Of a stretch of DNA of 64,000 bases, positions 53,463 to 62,620 are shown piece by piece. Position 1 is the first letter of the stretch. Each line of letters begins with the position of its first letter. The position numbers were made by a program, and so were the translations under genes. The DNA is from Carnobacterium divergens DSM 20623 (GTDB taxonomy: Bacteria; Bacillota; Bacilli; Lactobacillales; Carnobacteriaceae), in NCBI RefSeq assembly GCF_000744255.1, contig NZ_JQLO01000001.1, forward strand, positions 2,418,001-2,482,000, read 5' to 3'. A model generated the notes under the pieces. It ran no database searches, was not told the DNA's origin, and saw nothing but the letters and a program-made list of their open reading frames with translations.

Positions 53463-54233
53463 ATGTTAAAGAAGAATCAAGCAGTCTGGCAAGAAACGTT
53501 AAAAGTTGCGATGCCACTTTGCTTAAGTTATATTCCTGTTGGTCTTGCTTGTGGCGTATTGTTACAAAAAGTTGGATTTAATGGGTTGTATACCGCACTT
53601 ATCTCGTTTTTAGTCTTTTCTGGTGGTGCTCAATTTCTGGCCGCAGCTATGTTAGTAGATTCAGCTCCAATTCTCTCGATTATCATGATGACGCTATTTT
53701 TAGAATTGCGCTACATATTGCTTAGTTCTAGTTTATCGACATTTATCAAAAAAGAAAAGCGCGGCTTTATAGCTTTGTTTACTAAAAGTATTAATGATGA
53801 AAATTATGCAGTTAATTATTTGAAGTTTTCCACTGATTCAAGTTGGAATGCCCATAAGGCTCTGATGGTCAATCGTTATTCGTTAGCATCTTGGTTAGTG
53901 AGTACCGTTGCAGGTACAATGTTAGGGTCAGTGCTTCCATTAGATGTTCATATTGTTGATTTTGCTTTAACTGCGATGTTTATTTATATGTTTACGATGC
54001 AGTTGCAAAATAAATTAATTATTTTTGTAGGTCTTTTTTCAGGATTATTGTCAATTATGACGATGTTGATTTTAAAAAGTACGATTGGTTTGATTTTAGC
54101 CACAATTATTGCTTCTTTTACTGGTTATATGATTGAAAAGCAATTAAAGAAACGGAATCTTGCTGGCAAACTAAAGTTTAAAGAAAAAACACGACAACCG
54201 TTAGAGACGGAGGCAACGACACCACATGAATAG
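53463..54233 (+). CDS. azlC: Branched-chain amino acid exporter AzlC
   Basis: The 256-residue membrane protein has the AzlC pattern: CLSYIPVGLACGVLLQKVGF, FSGGAQFLAAAML, ELRYILLSSSLS and TKSINDENYA. With AzlD it exports branched-chain amino acids. The ATG at 53448 lies inside GGAGG, so the start is the ATG at 53463. It overlaps azlD by 8 bp. Confidence 0.92.
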   Translation: MLKKNQAVWQETLKVAMPLCLSYIPVGLACGVLLQKVGFNGLYTALISFLVFSGGAQFLAAAMLVDSAPILSIIMMTLFLELRYILLSSSLSTFIKKEKRGFIALFTKSINDENYAVNYLKFSTDSSWNAHKALMVNRYSLASWLVSTVAGTMLGSVLPLDVHIVDFALTAMFIYMFTMQLQNKLIIFVGLFSGLLSIMTMLILKSTIGLILATIIASFTGYMIEKQLKKRNLAGKLKFKEKTRQPLETEATTPHE

Positions 54234-54543
54234 TCAATTTATCTTATTGATCTTAGGAATGGCATTTGTTTCGTATTTGCCAAGAGTGATTCCGATGATG
54301 TATTTTTCTAAGCGTGATATTCCTGAATGGTTTCATGAATGGATGAAATATGTTCCAGCTGCGTTGTTTGCGGCCTTGTTCTTTAAAGATGTTTTTATTG
54401 TAGATGGCGATTTTTCGTTATTTAGTAATTTGAAAATTATTGCGGCAGTAATCGTGATGGCAGTTGCTTATAAAACAAAGTCGATGGGACTTTCAGTTAT
54501 TGGTGGTTTAGCAGCGATATTATTGCTGACGTATGCATTTTAA
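54226..54543 (+). CDS. azlD: Branched-chain amino acid exporter small subunit AzlD
   Basis: The 105-residue protein has four membrane segments with FVSYLPRVIPMMYFSKRDIPEW and KYVPAALFAALFFKD, typical of AzlD, the obligate partner of AzlC. It starts inside the end of azlC. Confidence 0.92.
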   Translation: MNSQFILLILGMAFVSYLPRVIPMMYFSKRDIPEWFHEWMKYVPAALFAALFFKDVFIVDGDFSLFSNLKIIAAVIVMAVAYKTKSMGLSVIGGLAAILLLTYAF

Positions 54544-54548
54544 AATAA

Positions 54549-54602
54549 GAAAAACCTGATACATTTCAGCCATAAAAAGGTTGAAATGCATCAGGTTTTT
54601 TT
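54549..54602. terminator. Bidirectional terminator
   Basis: AAAAACCTGAT and ATCAGGTTTTT pair, extended by ATTTCA/TGAAAT, between azlD and the convergent GNAT gene. Confidence 0.9.
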
Positions 54603-54617
54603 GATAGTTGAGTGCTT

Positions 54618-55130
54618 CTATGAGATACGATATTCCATCACGTAATCATCCAGTACATAGCCGCCACCAATATCAGCCACTTGTTCTTTAATGGTTGTAA
54701 AACCCATTTTTTGATAGGCTGCAATTGACTTGTCGTTGTATTTGTTGACTGTTAATTGGATGGCAGGTAAGTTGCTTGATTTTGCTTCTTTGAGAATGTG
54801 TTGGAAAACAAAAGAGCCGATGCCGTGTTGTCTAAAATCAGCTAATACATAAAGTTTGCTTAGAAATAAGTGGTCCGCTTTGATTTCAAATCCTGCGTAA
54901 CCAGCCCATTCTTTTGTACCGTCGGCTTTTATAACTTGGATTAAATAGTAGGTCATCCCACTTTGGATGTCTTGGAACATTTTATCAGCCGATTGTAAGT
55001 GGGTCAGCATATAAGAAACTTGATCCGCGCCGATGATTGGAATGTAGTGTTCTTGCCAAATTTTAGTAGCTAATTGGTTTAAGAGTAAGGCGTCTTCTTT
55101 TGAAGTTGCTGAAATTAAATGGATCATCAT
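54618..55130 (-). CDS. GNAT-family N-acetyltransferase
   Basis: The 170-residue protein has the GNAT core: LFLSKLYVLADFRQHGIGSFVF (acetyl-CoA site motif A) and LTVNKYNDKSIAAYQKMGFTTIKE (motif B). The substrate cannot be read. AAAAAGGAG precedes the ATG. It lies after tyrS, separated by a terminator. Confidence 0.9.
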   Translation of the reverse strand: MMIHLISATSKEDALLLNQLATKIWQEHYIPIIGADQVSYMLTHLQSADKMFQDIQSGMTYYLIQVIKADGTKEWAGYAGFEIKADHLFLSKLYVLADFRQHGIGSFVFQHILKEAKSSNLPAIQLTVNKYNDKSIAAYQKMGFTTIKEQVADIGGGYVLDDYVMEYRIS

Positions 55131-55155
55131 CTGAGCTCCTTTTTATGAGGTAATT

Positions 55156-55187
55156 AAAAAGGGATAAAACCGAATTTATCCCTTTTT
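55156..55187 (-). terminator. Terminator of tyrS
   Basis: AAAAAGGGATAAA and TTTATCCCTTTTT pair; the T-run follows on the minus strand. Confidence 0.9.
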
Positions 55188-55191
55188 AAAA

Positions 55192-56451
55192 TTAAACTAG
55201 TTTAACTAATGAGTAATTTTTCTTGCCTTTACGAATTAAGATGAAACGTTCGTCAAATGAGTTGCTTGGAGAAGCGACAGCATCCACACTTTCAACTTTC
55301 TCCCCATTCATTGAAATTGCGCCGTTGTTAATATCTTCACGGGCTTGGCGTTTTGAAGGCTCGATTCCAAGATCAACTAACCAGTCCACAATGTTTTTTT
55401 CTTCTTTAGCTGCTTCGAAAGTTGGCATATTTTTAAAGCCTTCTTCGATTTCATCCGCATTTAGATTTTTAACGTCACCTGAGAATAAAGCAGCTGTAAT
55501 TTTTTCTGCTTCTGCTAATGCGTCAGCACCATGAACAAAGTTGGTCATTTCTTTAGCTAACGTTTTTTGAGCTTCACGTTTATGTGGTTCTGTTGCCACT
55601 TTGTTTGCAAGGTCATCAATTTCTTCTTTTGTTAAGAAAGTGAAGAATTTCAAGTATCTCACAACGTCACGATCATCTTGGTTTAACCAGAATTGGAAAA
55701 ACTCAAATGGTGTTGTTTTCTTAGAATCTAACCAGATTGCGCCACCAGCAGTTTTACCAAATTTAGTACCATCCGCTTTTAACATCAATGGAATTGTCAA
55801 ACCGAAGGCTTTCGCTTCAGCGCCTTCTTTTTTACGAATTAAATCTAAACCAGCAGTAATATTGCCCCATTGATCCGCGCCACCAATTTGTAATTGAACA
55901 TCATGGTGCTTGAATAGGTGAAGGTAATCCATTGATTGAAGAATTTGGTAGGTGAACTCAGTGAATGAGATTCCAGTTTCTAAACGACTTGAAACGATAT
56001 CTTTAGCTAACATTGTGTTGATGTTAAAGTTTTTACCGTAGTCACGTAAGAAATCAAGTAATGTCAAATCATGTGTCCAGTCAAAGTTGTTCACCATTGT
56101 CACGTCGTCATTTCCACCAAAGTCGAATAGGCTTTGCATTTGTGCAGTTAAGGCGTCTACGTTTGCTTGAACTTGTTCCATTGTTTGCAGTTGGCGTTCG
56201 GATGTACGACCACTTGGATCGCCAATTGTACCAGTTGCCCCACCAATTAAAATGTAAGGGTGATGTCCAGCCAGTTGGAATCGTTTCATCATCATAAATG
56301 GAATTAAATGTCCAATATGCATACTATCTCCAGTTGGATCTACTCCACAGTACAATGAAATATTTTTCGTCTCTACAAGTTCTCTTAAGCCCTCAGCGTC
56401 AGTTTGTTGGTTGATGGCATCGCGCCATTGTAATTCATCAATAATGTTCAT
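55192..56451 (-). CDS. tyrS: Tyrosyl-tRNA synthetase
   Basis: The 419-residue class I synthetase has HIGH as DSMHIGHLIPFMM, the tyrosine pocket (YQILQSMDYLHLF, GGADQWGN) and the KMSKS variant KFGKTAGG. A C-terminal S4 RNA-binding domain follows (PSKRQAREDINNGAISMNGEKVES). GAAGGAG precedes the ATG. A complete T-box leader controls it. The same gene often flanks tyrosine decarboxylase operons in enterococci, there as a sensor of tyrosine. Confidence 0.96.
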   Translation of the reverse strand: MNIIDELQWRDAINQQTDAEGLRELVETKNISLYCGVDPTGDSMHIGHLIPFMMMKRFQLAGHHPYILIGGATGTIGDPSGRTSERQLQTMEQVQANVDALTAQMQSLFDFGGNDDVTMVNNFDWTHDLTLLDFLRDYGKNFNINTMLAKDIVSSRLETGISFTEFTYQILQSMDYLHLFKHHDVQLQIGGADQWGNITAGLDLIRKKEGAEAKAFGLTIPLMLKADGTKFGKTAGGAIWLDSKKTTPFEFFQFWLNQDDRDVVRYLKFFTFLTKEEIDDLANKVATEPHKREAQKTLAKEMTNFVHGADALAEAEKITAALFSGDVKNLNADEIEEGFKNMPTFEAAKEEKNIVDWLVDLGIEPSKRQAREDINNGAISMNGEKVESVDAVASPSNSFDERFILIRKGKKNYSLVKLV

Positions 56452-56486
56452 GTGTTCTTCACTCCTTCAAATTAGTTAGAAATATA

Positions 56487-56757
56487 AAAAAGTCCCTACC
56501 AAACCGAAACATAAAGTTTCAGTTTAATAGGGACGAATTAACCGTGTTACCACCCAAATTACATAAACAACTCAAAAGCAAAGTTGTAAATGTCACTCAT
56601 TTACTAGATAACGTTCGTAAAACGCTTGAGGTTAGTCAAGAAACTCCAGAGTGTACTTCGCAAAAGTTATTTGTACTAGATTTCACCGACCTCTAGCTCT
56701 CTACAAACAGGGATAACATGCTACTGCGCTCTTTCAAAGTAAGTTATTTATGAGATT
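56487..56757 (-). promoter_or_regulatory. Tyrosine T-box riboswitch leader of tyrS
   Basis: On the minus strand the leader has a Stem I with apical GGTCGGTGAAA, the specifier TAC (tyrosine, at 56653-56655, in GAAGTACACTC), the T-box GGGTGGTAACACGG (56542-56555) and a terminator stem GTCCCTA/TAGGGAC (56492-56498 with 56528-56534) followed by T7. Uncharged tRNA-Tyr would pair with the T-box bulge and stop termination. Confidence 0.92.
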
Positions 56758-56763
56758 GACCAA

Positions 56764-56792
56764 AGTATAGTCCAAGAAAAAAACTTTGTCAA
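56764..56792 (-). promoter_or_regulatory. tyrS promoter
   Basis: TTGACA and TATACT on the minus strand are separated by 17 bases, seven bases upstream of the T-box leader. Confidence 0.85.
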
Positions 56793-57051
56793 CAAGCAAA
56801 TTATTAAATAGTAAAAATATGAGCATGAAAGTGAAGTGAAAACAGATTAAAATAAGCTTATTCTTTTTTTAAAATAGTTTTTTATTTTTACTTAGTAAAA
56901 GTGATTTTTGCTAAAGTTGATTTCAATAAAGAATTTCATTTTATTTTCCTTAACATAACTTCATGACTTTTAGTGAATAATTTGATATAATCAGTCAAGA
57001 GCATACTATTAAAAAAGGAATCAAGATAAGTTTGTGAAAGGAGTTTTGATT

Positions 57052-57375
57052 TTGCAGATAGATAAAATACGCGATCAAATGCTAGATGAATTTTTTGATG
57101 GTATTTTAGCATTGGAATCAAAAGAAGAATGTTTTGCTTTTTTTGATGACTTACTAACATTGAATGAGATTAAAACGATGGTGCAACGTTATCAAGTTGC
57201 GAAAATGCTATATGAAAAGAAAACATATAGTGTCATTGAAAAAGAGACTCACGCAAGTACAGCAACAATTGCTCGAGTGAAGCGTTCCCTTTTTGACGGG
57301 AACAATTCTTATGATATGTTGTTTAAACGAATTGAATTGGAAAAGAATGATCAAACAAATAATGATGAAGAATAA
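57052..57375 (+). CDS. YerC/YecD-type TrpR-like regulator
   Basis: The 107-residue protein has LDEFFDGILALESKEECFAFFDDLLTLNEI...MVQRYQVAKML followed by a helix-turn-helix (SVIEKETHASTATIARVKRSL). This is the TrpR-repressor superfamily member found in Firmicutes (YerC). Its target and ligand are not known. The start is the TTG at 57052 with AAAGGAG eight bases upstream; the GTG at 57034 lies before that site. It lies between tyrS and the tyramine operon, so control of tyrosine genes is possible but unproved. Confidence 0.85.
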   Translation: MQIDKIRDQMLDEFFDGILALESKEECFAFFDDLLTLNEIKTMVQRYQVAKMLYEKKTYSVIEKETHASTATIARVKRSLFDGNNSYDMLFKRIELEKNDQTNNDEE

Positions 57376-57377
57376 GA

Positions 57378-57420
57378 GCAAGGCTTTAACTAGTTTCAGA
57401 ACTTAGTTAGGGCTTTTTTT
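57378..57420 (+). terminator. Terminator of the YerC-like gene
   Basis: AAGGCTTTAACTA-GTT pairs with AACTTAGTTAGGGCTTT (with G-T pairs and a bulge), followed by T7. Confidence 0.7.
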
Positions 57421-57777
57421 GTTGGAGGCAGATTGTTCTAAAAAAACAAAGTGTTATTTTAACTAAAAATACTAAAAAAATGATGAGAATTAAAATGAGT
57501 AAAAAGAGATGTTTTCTCATTTTTAACTTCTTTTTTTTTCATGTTGAAATGAACAAAAGTGATGATGGTAGCATGTGTTAATTTTTAATCGAAAAAAATA
57601 GAAAGAAAGTTTGTGTATAAAATTCGATAATGTCGAATTCGTGTCTTTTTTAATCGTAATCGCAAATTTGGGGATTTTCTTAATTAGGGACTTGAAAAGT
57701 CTTTAATGAAGCTTCTTTTTGTGAAAAAATTATATTTAAGTTGTTTTTTTGTTTTTATTCGAATTGATAAATTTATG
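57421..57777. other. AT-rich region upstream of the tyramine operon promoter
   Basis: No gene is visible. It contains an inverted repeat AATTCGA-taatg-TCGAATT at 57621-57639. The same TCGAATT half-site recurs at 57759-57765, close to the promoter. This may be the site of a regulator. Confidence 0.45.
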
Positions 57778-57783
57778 TATAAT
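57778..57783 (+). promoter_or_regulatory. Likely -10 of the tyrP-tdc operon
   Basis: A perfect TATAAT with only a weak -35 (T-rich). If used, the mRNA would begin near 57790 and have a leader of about 430 bases before tyrP. A poor -35 fits activator control, with TCGAATT motifs just upstream. Confidence 0.5.
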
Positions 57784-57840
57784 TAGATAAAAATGCATAA
57801 AAATAAATAGATGAAAATACTTTTGCACGCTGTTTCTTTA

Positions 57841-57968
57841 ATGCGTTAACGAGTTGAAGCTTTAACGAAAACCCTTAACAAAGAAGTTGGTAAAAGTCTA
57901 ATTTTCTTTTAATATAAAGGGTTTTTAGCTTGTTGACAAACTTCTTTTTGAGGACTAAACTAACGCAT
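57841..57968 (+). promoter_or_regulatory. Interleaved-stem RNA element in the tyrP leader
   Basis: Outer arms ATGCGTTA (57841-57848) and TAACGCAT (57961-57968) enclose two further perfect 9-bp pairs. These are AAAACCCTT (57868-57876) with AAGGGTTTT (57917-57925), and AAAGAAGTT (57880-57888) with AACTTCTTT (57939-57947). The two inner pairs are interleaved, the topology of a pseudoknot or of alternative structures. Confidence 0.5.
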
Positions 57969-58113
57969 GTATTAACAAGTTAGCAATTGTTTATCGATTT
58001 TATTTGGAATTTGAAAATCAAATTTAAAATGTATAAATTACTATATAAAGTTATCGAAACATTAGTATATTTGTTTTTTGAATTGTGAAATAAATCGAAA
58101 ACAACATTTAATA

Positions 58114-58204
58114 GAAGTTTTTTGACTTAAGGTACTAATTGAATTTTTATTGGCGCTATCAATTAGTCAATTACCTCAGAAAACTCCTAAACTAAAAAAG
58201 GAGT
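58114..58204 (+). promoter_or_regulatory. Candidate ribosome-site-sequestering switch before tyrP
   Basis: ACTCCT (58183-58188) can pair with AGGAGT of the tyrP ribosome site (58199-58204). The same ACTCC is the end of TCAGAAAACTCC (58176-58187), which pairs at 11 of 12 positions with GAAGTTTTTTGA (58114-58125). That long stem is capped by GGTA/TACC and CTAATTGA/TCAATTAG. The two pairings exclude each other: the long stem would free the ribosome site, and the short one would hide it. Confidence 0.5.
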
Positions 58205-58216
58205 GGTAAAGCTATT

Positions 58217-59626
58217 ATGGGAAAATCTAAAAAATTATCATTATTTGGTTTAATTGGAATTACAATGGCCTTCTTTGGAACGGTTCGTAGTGTTCCAACG
58301 TTAGCTTCAACAGGATGGTCGCAAATCTTCTATATGTTATTAGCAGCCTGTGTCTTCGCATTACCAATTGCGTTAATGTCAGCTGAGTTATCAACGGGTT
58401 GGCCAGAAGAAGGAGGACCTCAAGTTTGGGTGCGTAACGCACTTGGCGAAAAATGGGGTTTTGTTACTTCTTGGTTATTATGGGTGCAAATGTTCTTTGG
58501 AATGGTAATGGTTGCTTCAACAGTTGGAGTATTACTAGGTTATGTTATTAACCGTCCAGAACTTGGTACAAACAATATTTTCATCTTCGTGATGATTTTA
58601 ATTTCTTATTGGGGAATTACGTTATTGAACTTGAAATTTGACATGGTTAAAATCGCAGGTGACTGGGGTGCAATTATCGGTGTTTATATCCCATTCTTAG
58701 CACTAGTGATTCTAGGCGTGCTATATATGGCAAAACACGGAATTAATGCAGATAGCTATTTAGGTCATTTTGAAGCTGGTAAACTATTACCTGATTTCAG
58801 TGATTTAGGAAGCTTACCAACATTAACAGGAATTATCTTTATCTTTGCAGGGGTTGAAATTTCTTCTGTTCATGCAAATAATATCGACAATCCAAAACGC
58901 AACTATCCAATCGCAGTAATCGCATCTGTTCTATTATTAGTTGTTTTCAACTTAGTAGCAGGTTTAAGTGTGGCAGATAGCGTACCAGCAGGAAAAATGG
59001 AATTAGCAAATATTACACAACCATTTGTAATTATGACGCAAGACTTAGGGATTCCATCAATTTTCAATAACATTATTTCACTAATGATTTTAGTTGGGGT
59101 ATTGGTTCAATTAAGTGCATGGGTCTTAGGCCCAAGTAAATCAATGATTAAAGTGGCAGATGAAGGAAATCTTCCTCCATTCTTCCAAAAACGTAATGCT
59201 AAAGGAATTCCAATTACATTTGTCATGATCCAAGCAATCGTTATCTCTCTTGTATCTTTCTTATATGTAGTAATTCCAGATATTAGTGCAGCGTTCTTAA
59301 TTATTACGATTACAACAACGATTCTTTATTGCATCGTTTATCTATTGATTGCCATTTCAGCAATTAAATTACGTTACAAAATGCCAGAAGTAGAACGTCC
59401 ATTTAGATTAGGAAGTAAAGGCAATGGCTTAATGTGGTTTGTTGCAGGACTTTCAATCTTAAGTGTTATCGTAACAATTCTAGTAAGTTTGATTCCACCA
59501 TCTTCAATTTCTGAAAGTGGTCATATCGGTTATATTATCTATCAAGTAGCAGCAACGGTGATTATGGTAGTGATTGCGTTACTAATCTTCAAATTTAAAA
59601 AACCAGAATGGAAAAAACAAGATTAA
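58217..59626 (+). CDS. tyrP: Tyrosine/tyramine antiporter (APC family)
   Basis: The 469-residue protein has twelve membrane segments of the amino acid-polyamine-organocation superfamily (GLIGITMAFFGTVRSVPTLA, EGGPQVWVRNALG, IFIFAGVEISSVHANN). Its size and its link to the decarboxylase identify it as the exchanger that imports tyrosine and exports tyramine. The exchange with decarboxylation consumes a proton and generates membrane potential. AAAAAAGGAGTGG precedes the ATG and may be masked by a leader hairpin. Confidence 0.92.
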   Translation: MGKSKKLSLFGLIGITMAFFGTVRSVPTLASTGWSQIFYMLLAACVFALPIALMSAELSTGWPEEGGPQVWVRNALGEKWGFVTSWLLWVQMFFGMVMVASTVGVLLGYVINRPELGTNNIFIFVMILISYWGITLLNLKFDMVKIAGDWGAIIGVYIPFLALVILGVLYMAKHGINADSYLGHFEAGKLLPDFSDLGSLPTLTGIIFIFAGVEISSVHANNIDNPKRNYPIAVIASVLLLVVFNLVAGLSVADSVPAGKMELANITQPFVIMTQDLGIPSIFNNIISLMILVGVLVQLSAWVLGPSKSMIKVADEGNLPPFFQKRNAKGIPITFVMIQAIVISLVSFLYVVIPDISAAFLIITITTTILYCIVYLLIAISAIKLRYKMPEVERPFRLGSKGNGLMWFVAGLSILSVIVTILVSLIPPSSISESGHIGYIIYQVAATVIMVVIALLIFKFKKPEWKKQD

Positions 59627-59638
59627 TCAATAAAAAAT

Positions 59639-59678
59639 AACAAGCATCTGACATCCTATACAAATGTCCTTGCTTTCA
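59639..59678 (+). other. Intergenic hairpin between tyrP and tdc
   Basis: AAGCA and TGCTT, with inner GACAT and ATGTC, form an imperfect stem without a strong T-run. It may stabilise the tdc mRNA or separate transcripts. Confidence 0.4.
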
Positions 59679-59709
59679 CTCAAAAACAACTTTACAGGAG
59701 GAACACATC

Positions 59710-61572
59710 ATGAAAAACACATTTAATACAGATGATACTAATTTAAAAGCTTTATTCCTTGGCGACAAAGGCGAAAACGTTGATTTATTCAAAGAAATTT
59801 TAAACAAAATGATCGACGAACACGTTGGTTGGAGACAAAACTACATGCCTCAAGATTTACCAGTGATTACTCCACAAGACAGAAGTTCAAAAGAATTCCA
59901 AGCAACAGCAGATAACATGAGAAGCGTATTTAACGTATTGTCTTCACGTTTACGTACTGAATCACTTCCATGGCACTCAGCAGGTCGTTTCTGGGGTCAT
60001 ATGAACTCTGAAACATTAATGCCAGCCATTATTGCTTATACAACTGCAATGCTTTGGAACGGAAACAACGTGGCTTACGAATCATCTCCAGCAACTTCTC
60101 AAATGGAAGAAGAAGTCGGAATGGAATTTGCAACATTGATGGGTTATAAAAATGGTTGGGGACACATCGCAGCTGATGGTTCAATCGCTAACTTAGAAGG
60201 ATTATGGTATGCACGTAACATGAAATCATTGCCATTTGCTATCCAAGAAGTAGCACCAGAAATGGTTGCAGGTAAATCTGAATGGGAATTATTAAATATG
60301 TCTACTGAAGAAGTTCTAAACATTTTAGACCAACTTCAAGATCAATTTGACGAAATTAAAGCACGTTCAGCGCGTAGTGGTAAAAACTTAGAAAAATTAG
60401 GTAAATGGATTGTGCCACAAACAAAACATTATTCATGGTTAAAAGCTGCTGATATTATCGGTATTGGTTTAGACCAAGTGATCGCTGGTGAAGTAAACAG
60501 TGAATACCGTATGGATATTGATAAATTGGAAGCACAAATTCGTGATTTAGCTGCACAAGGTATTCCAACTCTTGGGGTAGTAGGTGTTGTTGGTTCAACT
60601 GAAGAAGGTCAAATCGACCGTATCGACCAAATTATTGCATTACGCGATAAATTAGCTGCAGAAGGTATTTACTTCTATGTACACGTTGATGCTGCATACG
60701 GTGGTTATGGACGTTCAATCTTCTTAGATGAAAACGATGAATTTATTGAATGGGATCAAATCGAAGCTGTTTACGCTAAAAACGGCATCTTCATGGAAAA
60801 AAATGATTGGTTAACAAGAGAAGTTTATGAATCATTCAAAGCAATCAGCTTAGCTGAATCTGTTACAATCGATCCTCATAAAATGGGTTATATCCCTTAC
60901 TCTGCAGGTGGTGTTGTAATTAAAGATATCCGCATGCGTGACGTTATTTCTTACTTTGCAACGTATGTATTTGAAAAAGGCGCTGATATTCCAGCCTTAT
61001 TAGGTGCATATATTCTTGAAGGTTCAAAAGCCGGCGCAACTGCAGCTGCTGTATGGACTGCACACAAAGTATTGCCATTAAACGTAACTGGTTACGGTAA
61101 ATTAATGGGTGCAAGCATTGAAGGAGCTTATCACTTCTATCACTTTATCGACGGCAAAGAATTCAAAGTTGGCGACAAAACAATTGAATTGCATGCATTA
61201 ACAAAACCAGATTTCAACATGGTAGATTATGTATTCAACGAAAAAGGCAACACTGACTTAGTGAAAATGAACAAATTAAACCATGATTTCTATGATTATG
61301 CTTCATATGCAAAAGGTGGTTTATACAACAATGAATTTATCACTTCACATACTGACTTTGCGATTGAAGAATATGGACACAGCCCATTTGAATTTGTAAA
61401 TGGTTTAGGTTTCTCACGTAAAGAATGGGAACGTGCTGACAAAGTAACCATCTTACGTGCTTCTGCAATGTCACCATATATGAATGATAAAGAAGTATTT
61501 GACGAATATGCAGCTAAAATTGAAGCAGCAATTCAAAGTAAATTAGAAGCAATCTATGCTGAAGAAAACTAA
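59710..61572 (+). CDS. tdc: Tyrosine decarboxylase (PLP-dependent)
   Basis: The 620-residue group II decarboxylase has [41 protein letters not shown] (PLP-ring Asp) and [16 protein letters not shown] (PLP-binding Lys). The length and sequence match enterococcal and lactobacillar TyrDC. It converts tyrosine to tyramine, consuming a proton, which gives acid resistance. ACAGGAGGA precedes the ATG. Codon use is markedly richer in preferred codons (e.g. GGT, AAC, CGT) than neighbours, as for a highly expressed gene. Confidence 0.97.
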   Translation: MKNTFNTDDTNLKALFLGDKGENVDLFKEILNKMIDEHVGWRQNYMPQDLPVITPQDRSSKEFQATADNMRSVFNVLSSRLRTESLPWHSAGRFWGHMNSETLMPAIIAYTTAMLWNGNNVAYESSPATSQMEEEVGMEFATLMGYKNGWGHIAADGSIANLEGLWYARNMKSLPFAIQEVAPEMVAGKSEWELLNMSTEEVLNILDQLQDQFDEIKARSARSGKNLEKLGKWIVPQTKHYSWLKAADIIGIGLDQVIAGEVNSEYRMDIDKLEAQIRDLAAQGIPTLGVVGVVGSTEEGQIDRIDQIIALRDKLAAEGIYFYVHVDAAYGGYGRSIFLDENDEFIEWDQIEAVYAKNGIFMEKNDWLTREVYESFKAISLAESVTIDPHKMGYIPYSAGGVVIKDIRMRDVISYFATYVFEKGADIPALLGAYILEGSKAGATAAAVWTAHKVLPLNVTGYGKLMGASIEGAYHFYHFIDGKEFKVGDKTIELHALTKPDFNMVDYVFNEKGNTDLVKMNKLNHDFYDYASYAKGGLYNNEFITSHTDFAIEEYGHSPFEFVNGLGFSRKEWERADKVTILRASAMSPYMNDKEVFDEYAAKIEAAIQSKLEAIYAEEN

Positions 61573-61598
61573 TTGAACGAAAATGTAAGTCTTAGCTG

Positions 61599-61638
61599 AC
61601 TTGAAATCGGTATTCAACTGATTCCAAGTTGGCTTGGA
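61599..61638 (+). terminator. Possible partial terminator after tdc
   Basis: ACTTGAAATCGGT pairs imperfectly with ACTGATTCCAAGT. A second small hairpin TCCAAG/CTTGGA follows, with a short T-run (TTTTC). It may reduce expression of pdxK and nhaC relative to tdc. Confidence 0.45.
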
Positions 61639-61694
61639 TTTTCTGAATAGAACTACTGTCTGCGCAAGAAAAAAAGCAAAGACTGGTTTACAGT

Positions 61695-61726
61695 AATGTA
61701 TAGTGGAGCGCATTCTGCTATACATT
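61695..61726 (+). other. Second hairpin upstream of pdxK
   Basis: AATGTATAG and CTATACATT form a perfect 9-bp stem with a 14-base loop, followed by the weak T-tract TCTTTG. It could be a terminator or an mRNA processing site. Confidence 0.45.
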
Positions 61727-61772
61727 TCTTTGTATAACAAGCAACTAAATTTGGAGGAAAGATGGGGATTAG

Positions 61773-62579
61773 ATGGAAATTCAAAGAGTATTGACAGTTG
61801 CAGGTTCTGACACAAGTGGCGGAGCAGGCCTGCAAGCGGACTTAAAAACATTTGAAGAATATGGCACTTACGGTATTAGTGTGGTCACATCGATTGTGAC
61901 AATGGACCCAGCGAATTTTTGGCATCATGACGTTTTTCCAATAGCAGAATCAATCATTGAAAAAGAATTGGCAACGGCATTAGCGTGTGGGCCATTTAAA
62001 GCAATGAAAACAGGTATGCTTGGAACGGTTGAAACCATTGAACAGGTGAGTCAAATGTTAGAAACAGGTGCAATTGAACAAATCGTGATTGATCCAGTAA
62101 TGGTTTGTAAAGGTGAAGCAGAGGTTTTACAGCCTGAAAATGTTAGCAGTATGCGTCAATTATTGATTCCCAAAGCAACCATTACAACGCCAAATTTATT
62201 TGAAGCCAGTCAGTTAGCAGAAATGAAACCACTTGAAACAGTGGAAGATATGAAAGTAGCCGCTGCTAAAATTATTGCTTTAGGAGCCAAAAATGTTGTC
62301 ATTAAGGGCGGAAAAGGGTTAACTAGTCAAGAAGCGATTGATTTATTTTATGATGGGGAAGAATTTATGCTCCTAAAATCACCTAAAATTGAAGGGAATC
62401 ACAATCATGGTGCAGGCTGTACCTTTGCAGCTGCTGTAACTGCTGGTTTAGCCAATGGTTTATCGGCAAAAGAGGCTGTGATAAAAGCAAAAGACTTTGT
62501 TTATTGTGGCATTGAAGAAGGATTTGCCTTAAACCAATTTATTGGTCCAGTTTGGCACGGAGCGTACTCAAGACGTTAA
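61773..62579 (+). CDS. pdxK: Pyridoxal/pyridoxine kinase (ThiD-like PdxK)
   Basis: The 268-residue ribokinase-fold enzyme has TVAGSDTSGGAGLQADLKTF, TGMLGTVETI, IDPVMVCKGEA, TTPNLFEAS and NHNHGAGCTFAAAV (anion hole with Cys). HGAGCTF rather than HGTGCT with a downstream Asp identifies the Bacillus PdxK type over ThiD. It phosphorylates B6 vitamers to make PLP, the cofactor of tdc just upstream. The start is ATG behind GATGGGGATT. Confidence 0.85.
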   Translation: MEIQRVLTVAGSDTSGGAGLQADLKTFEEYGTYGISVVTSIVTMDPANFWHHDVFPIAESIIEKELATALACGPFKAMKTGMLGTVETIEQVSQMLETGAIEQIVIDPVMVCKGEAEVLQPENVSSMRQLLIPKATITTPNLFEASQLAEMKPLETVEDMKVAAAKIIALGAKNVVIKGGKGLTSQEAIDLFYDGEEFMLLKSPKIEGNHNHGAGCTFAAAVTAGLANGLSAKEAVIKAKDFVYCGIEEGFALNQFIGPVWHGAYSRR

Positions 62580-62620
62580 TTTATTAGGTGAATGAAAAGA
62601 GAAGAAAGGAAGCGCAAAAG

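Noticed and set aside
57421-58216. Second tyrosine T-box before tyrP
   Set aside because: No GGGTGGTA-type T-box sequence and no terminator with T-run occur in this leader; the structures found are of a different kind.
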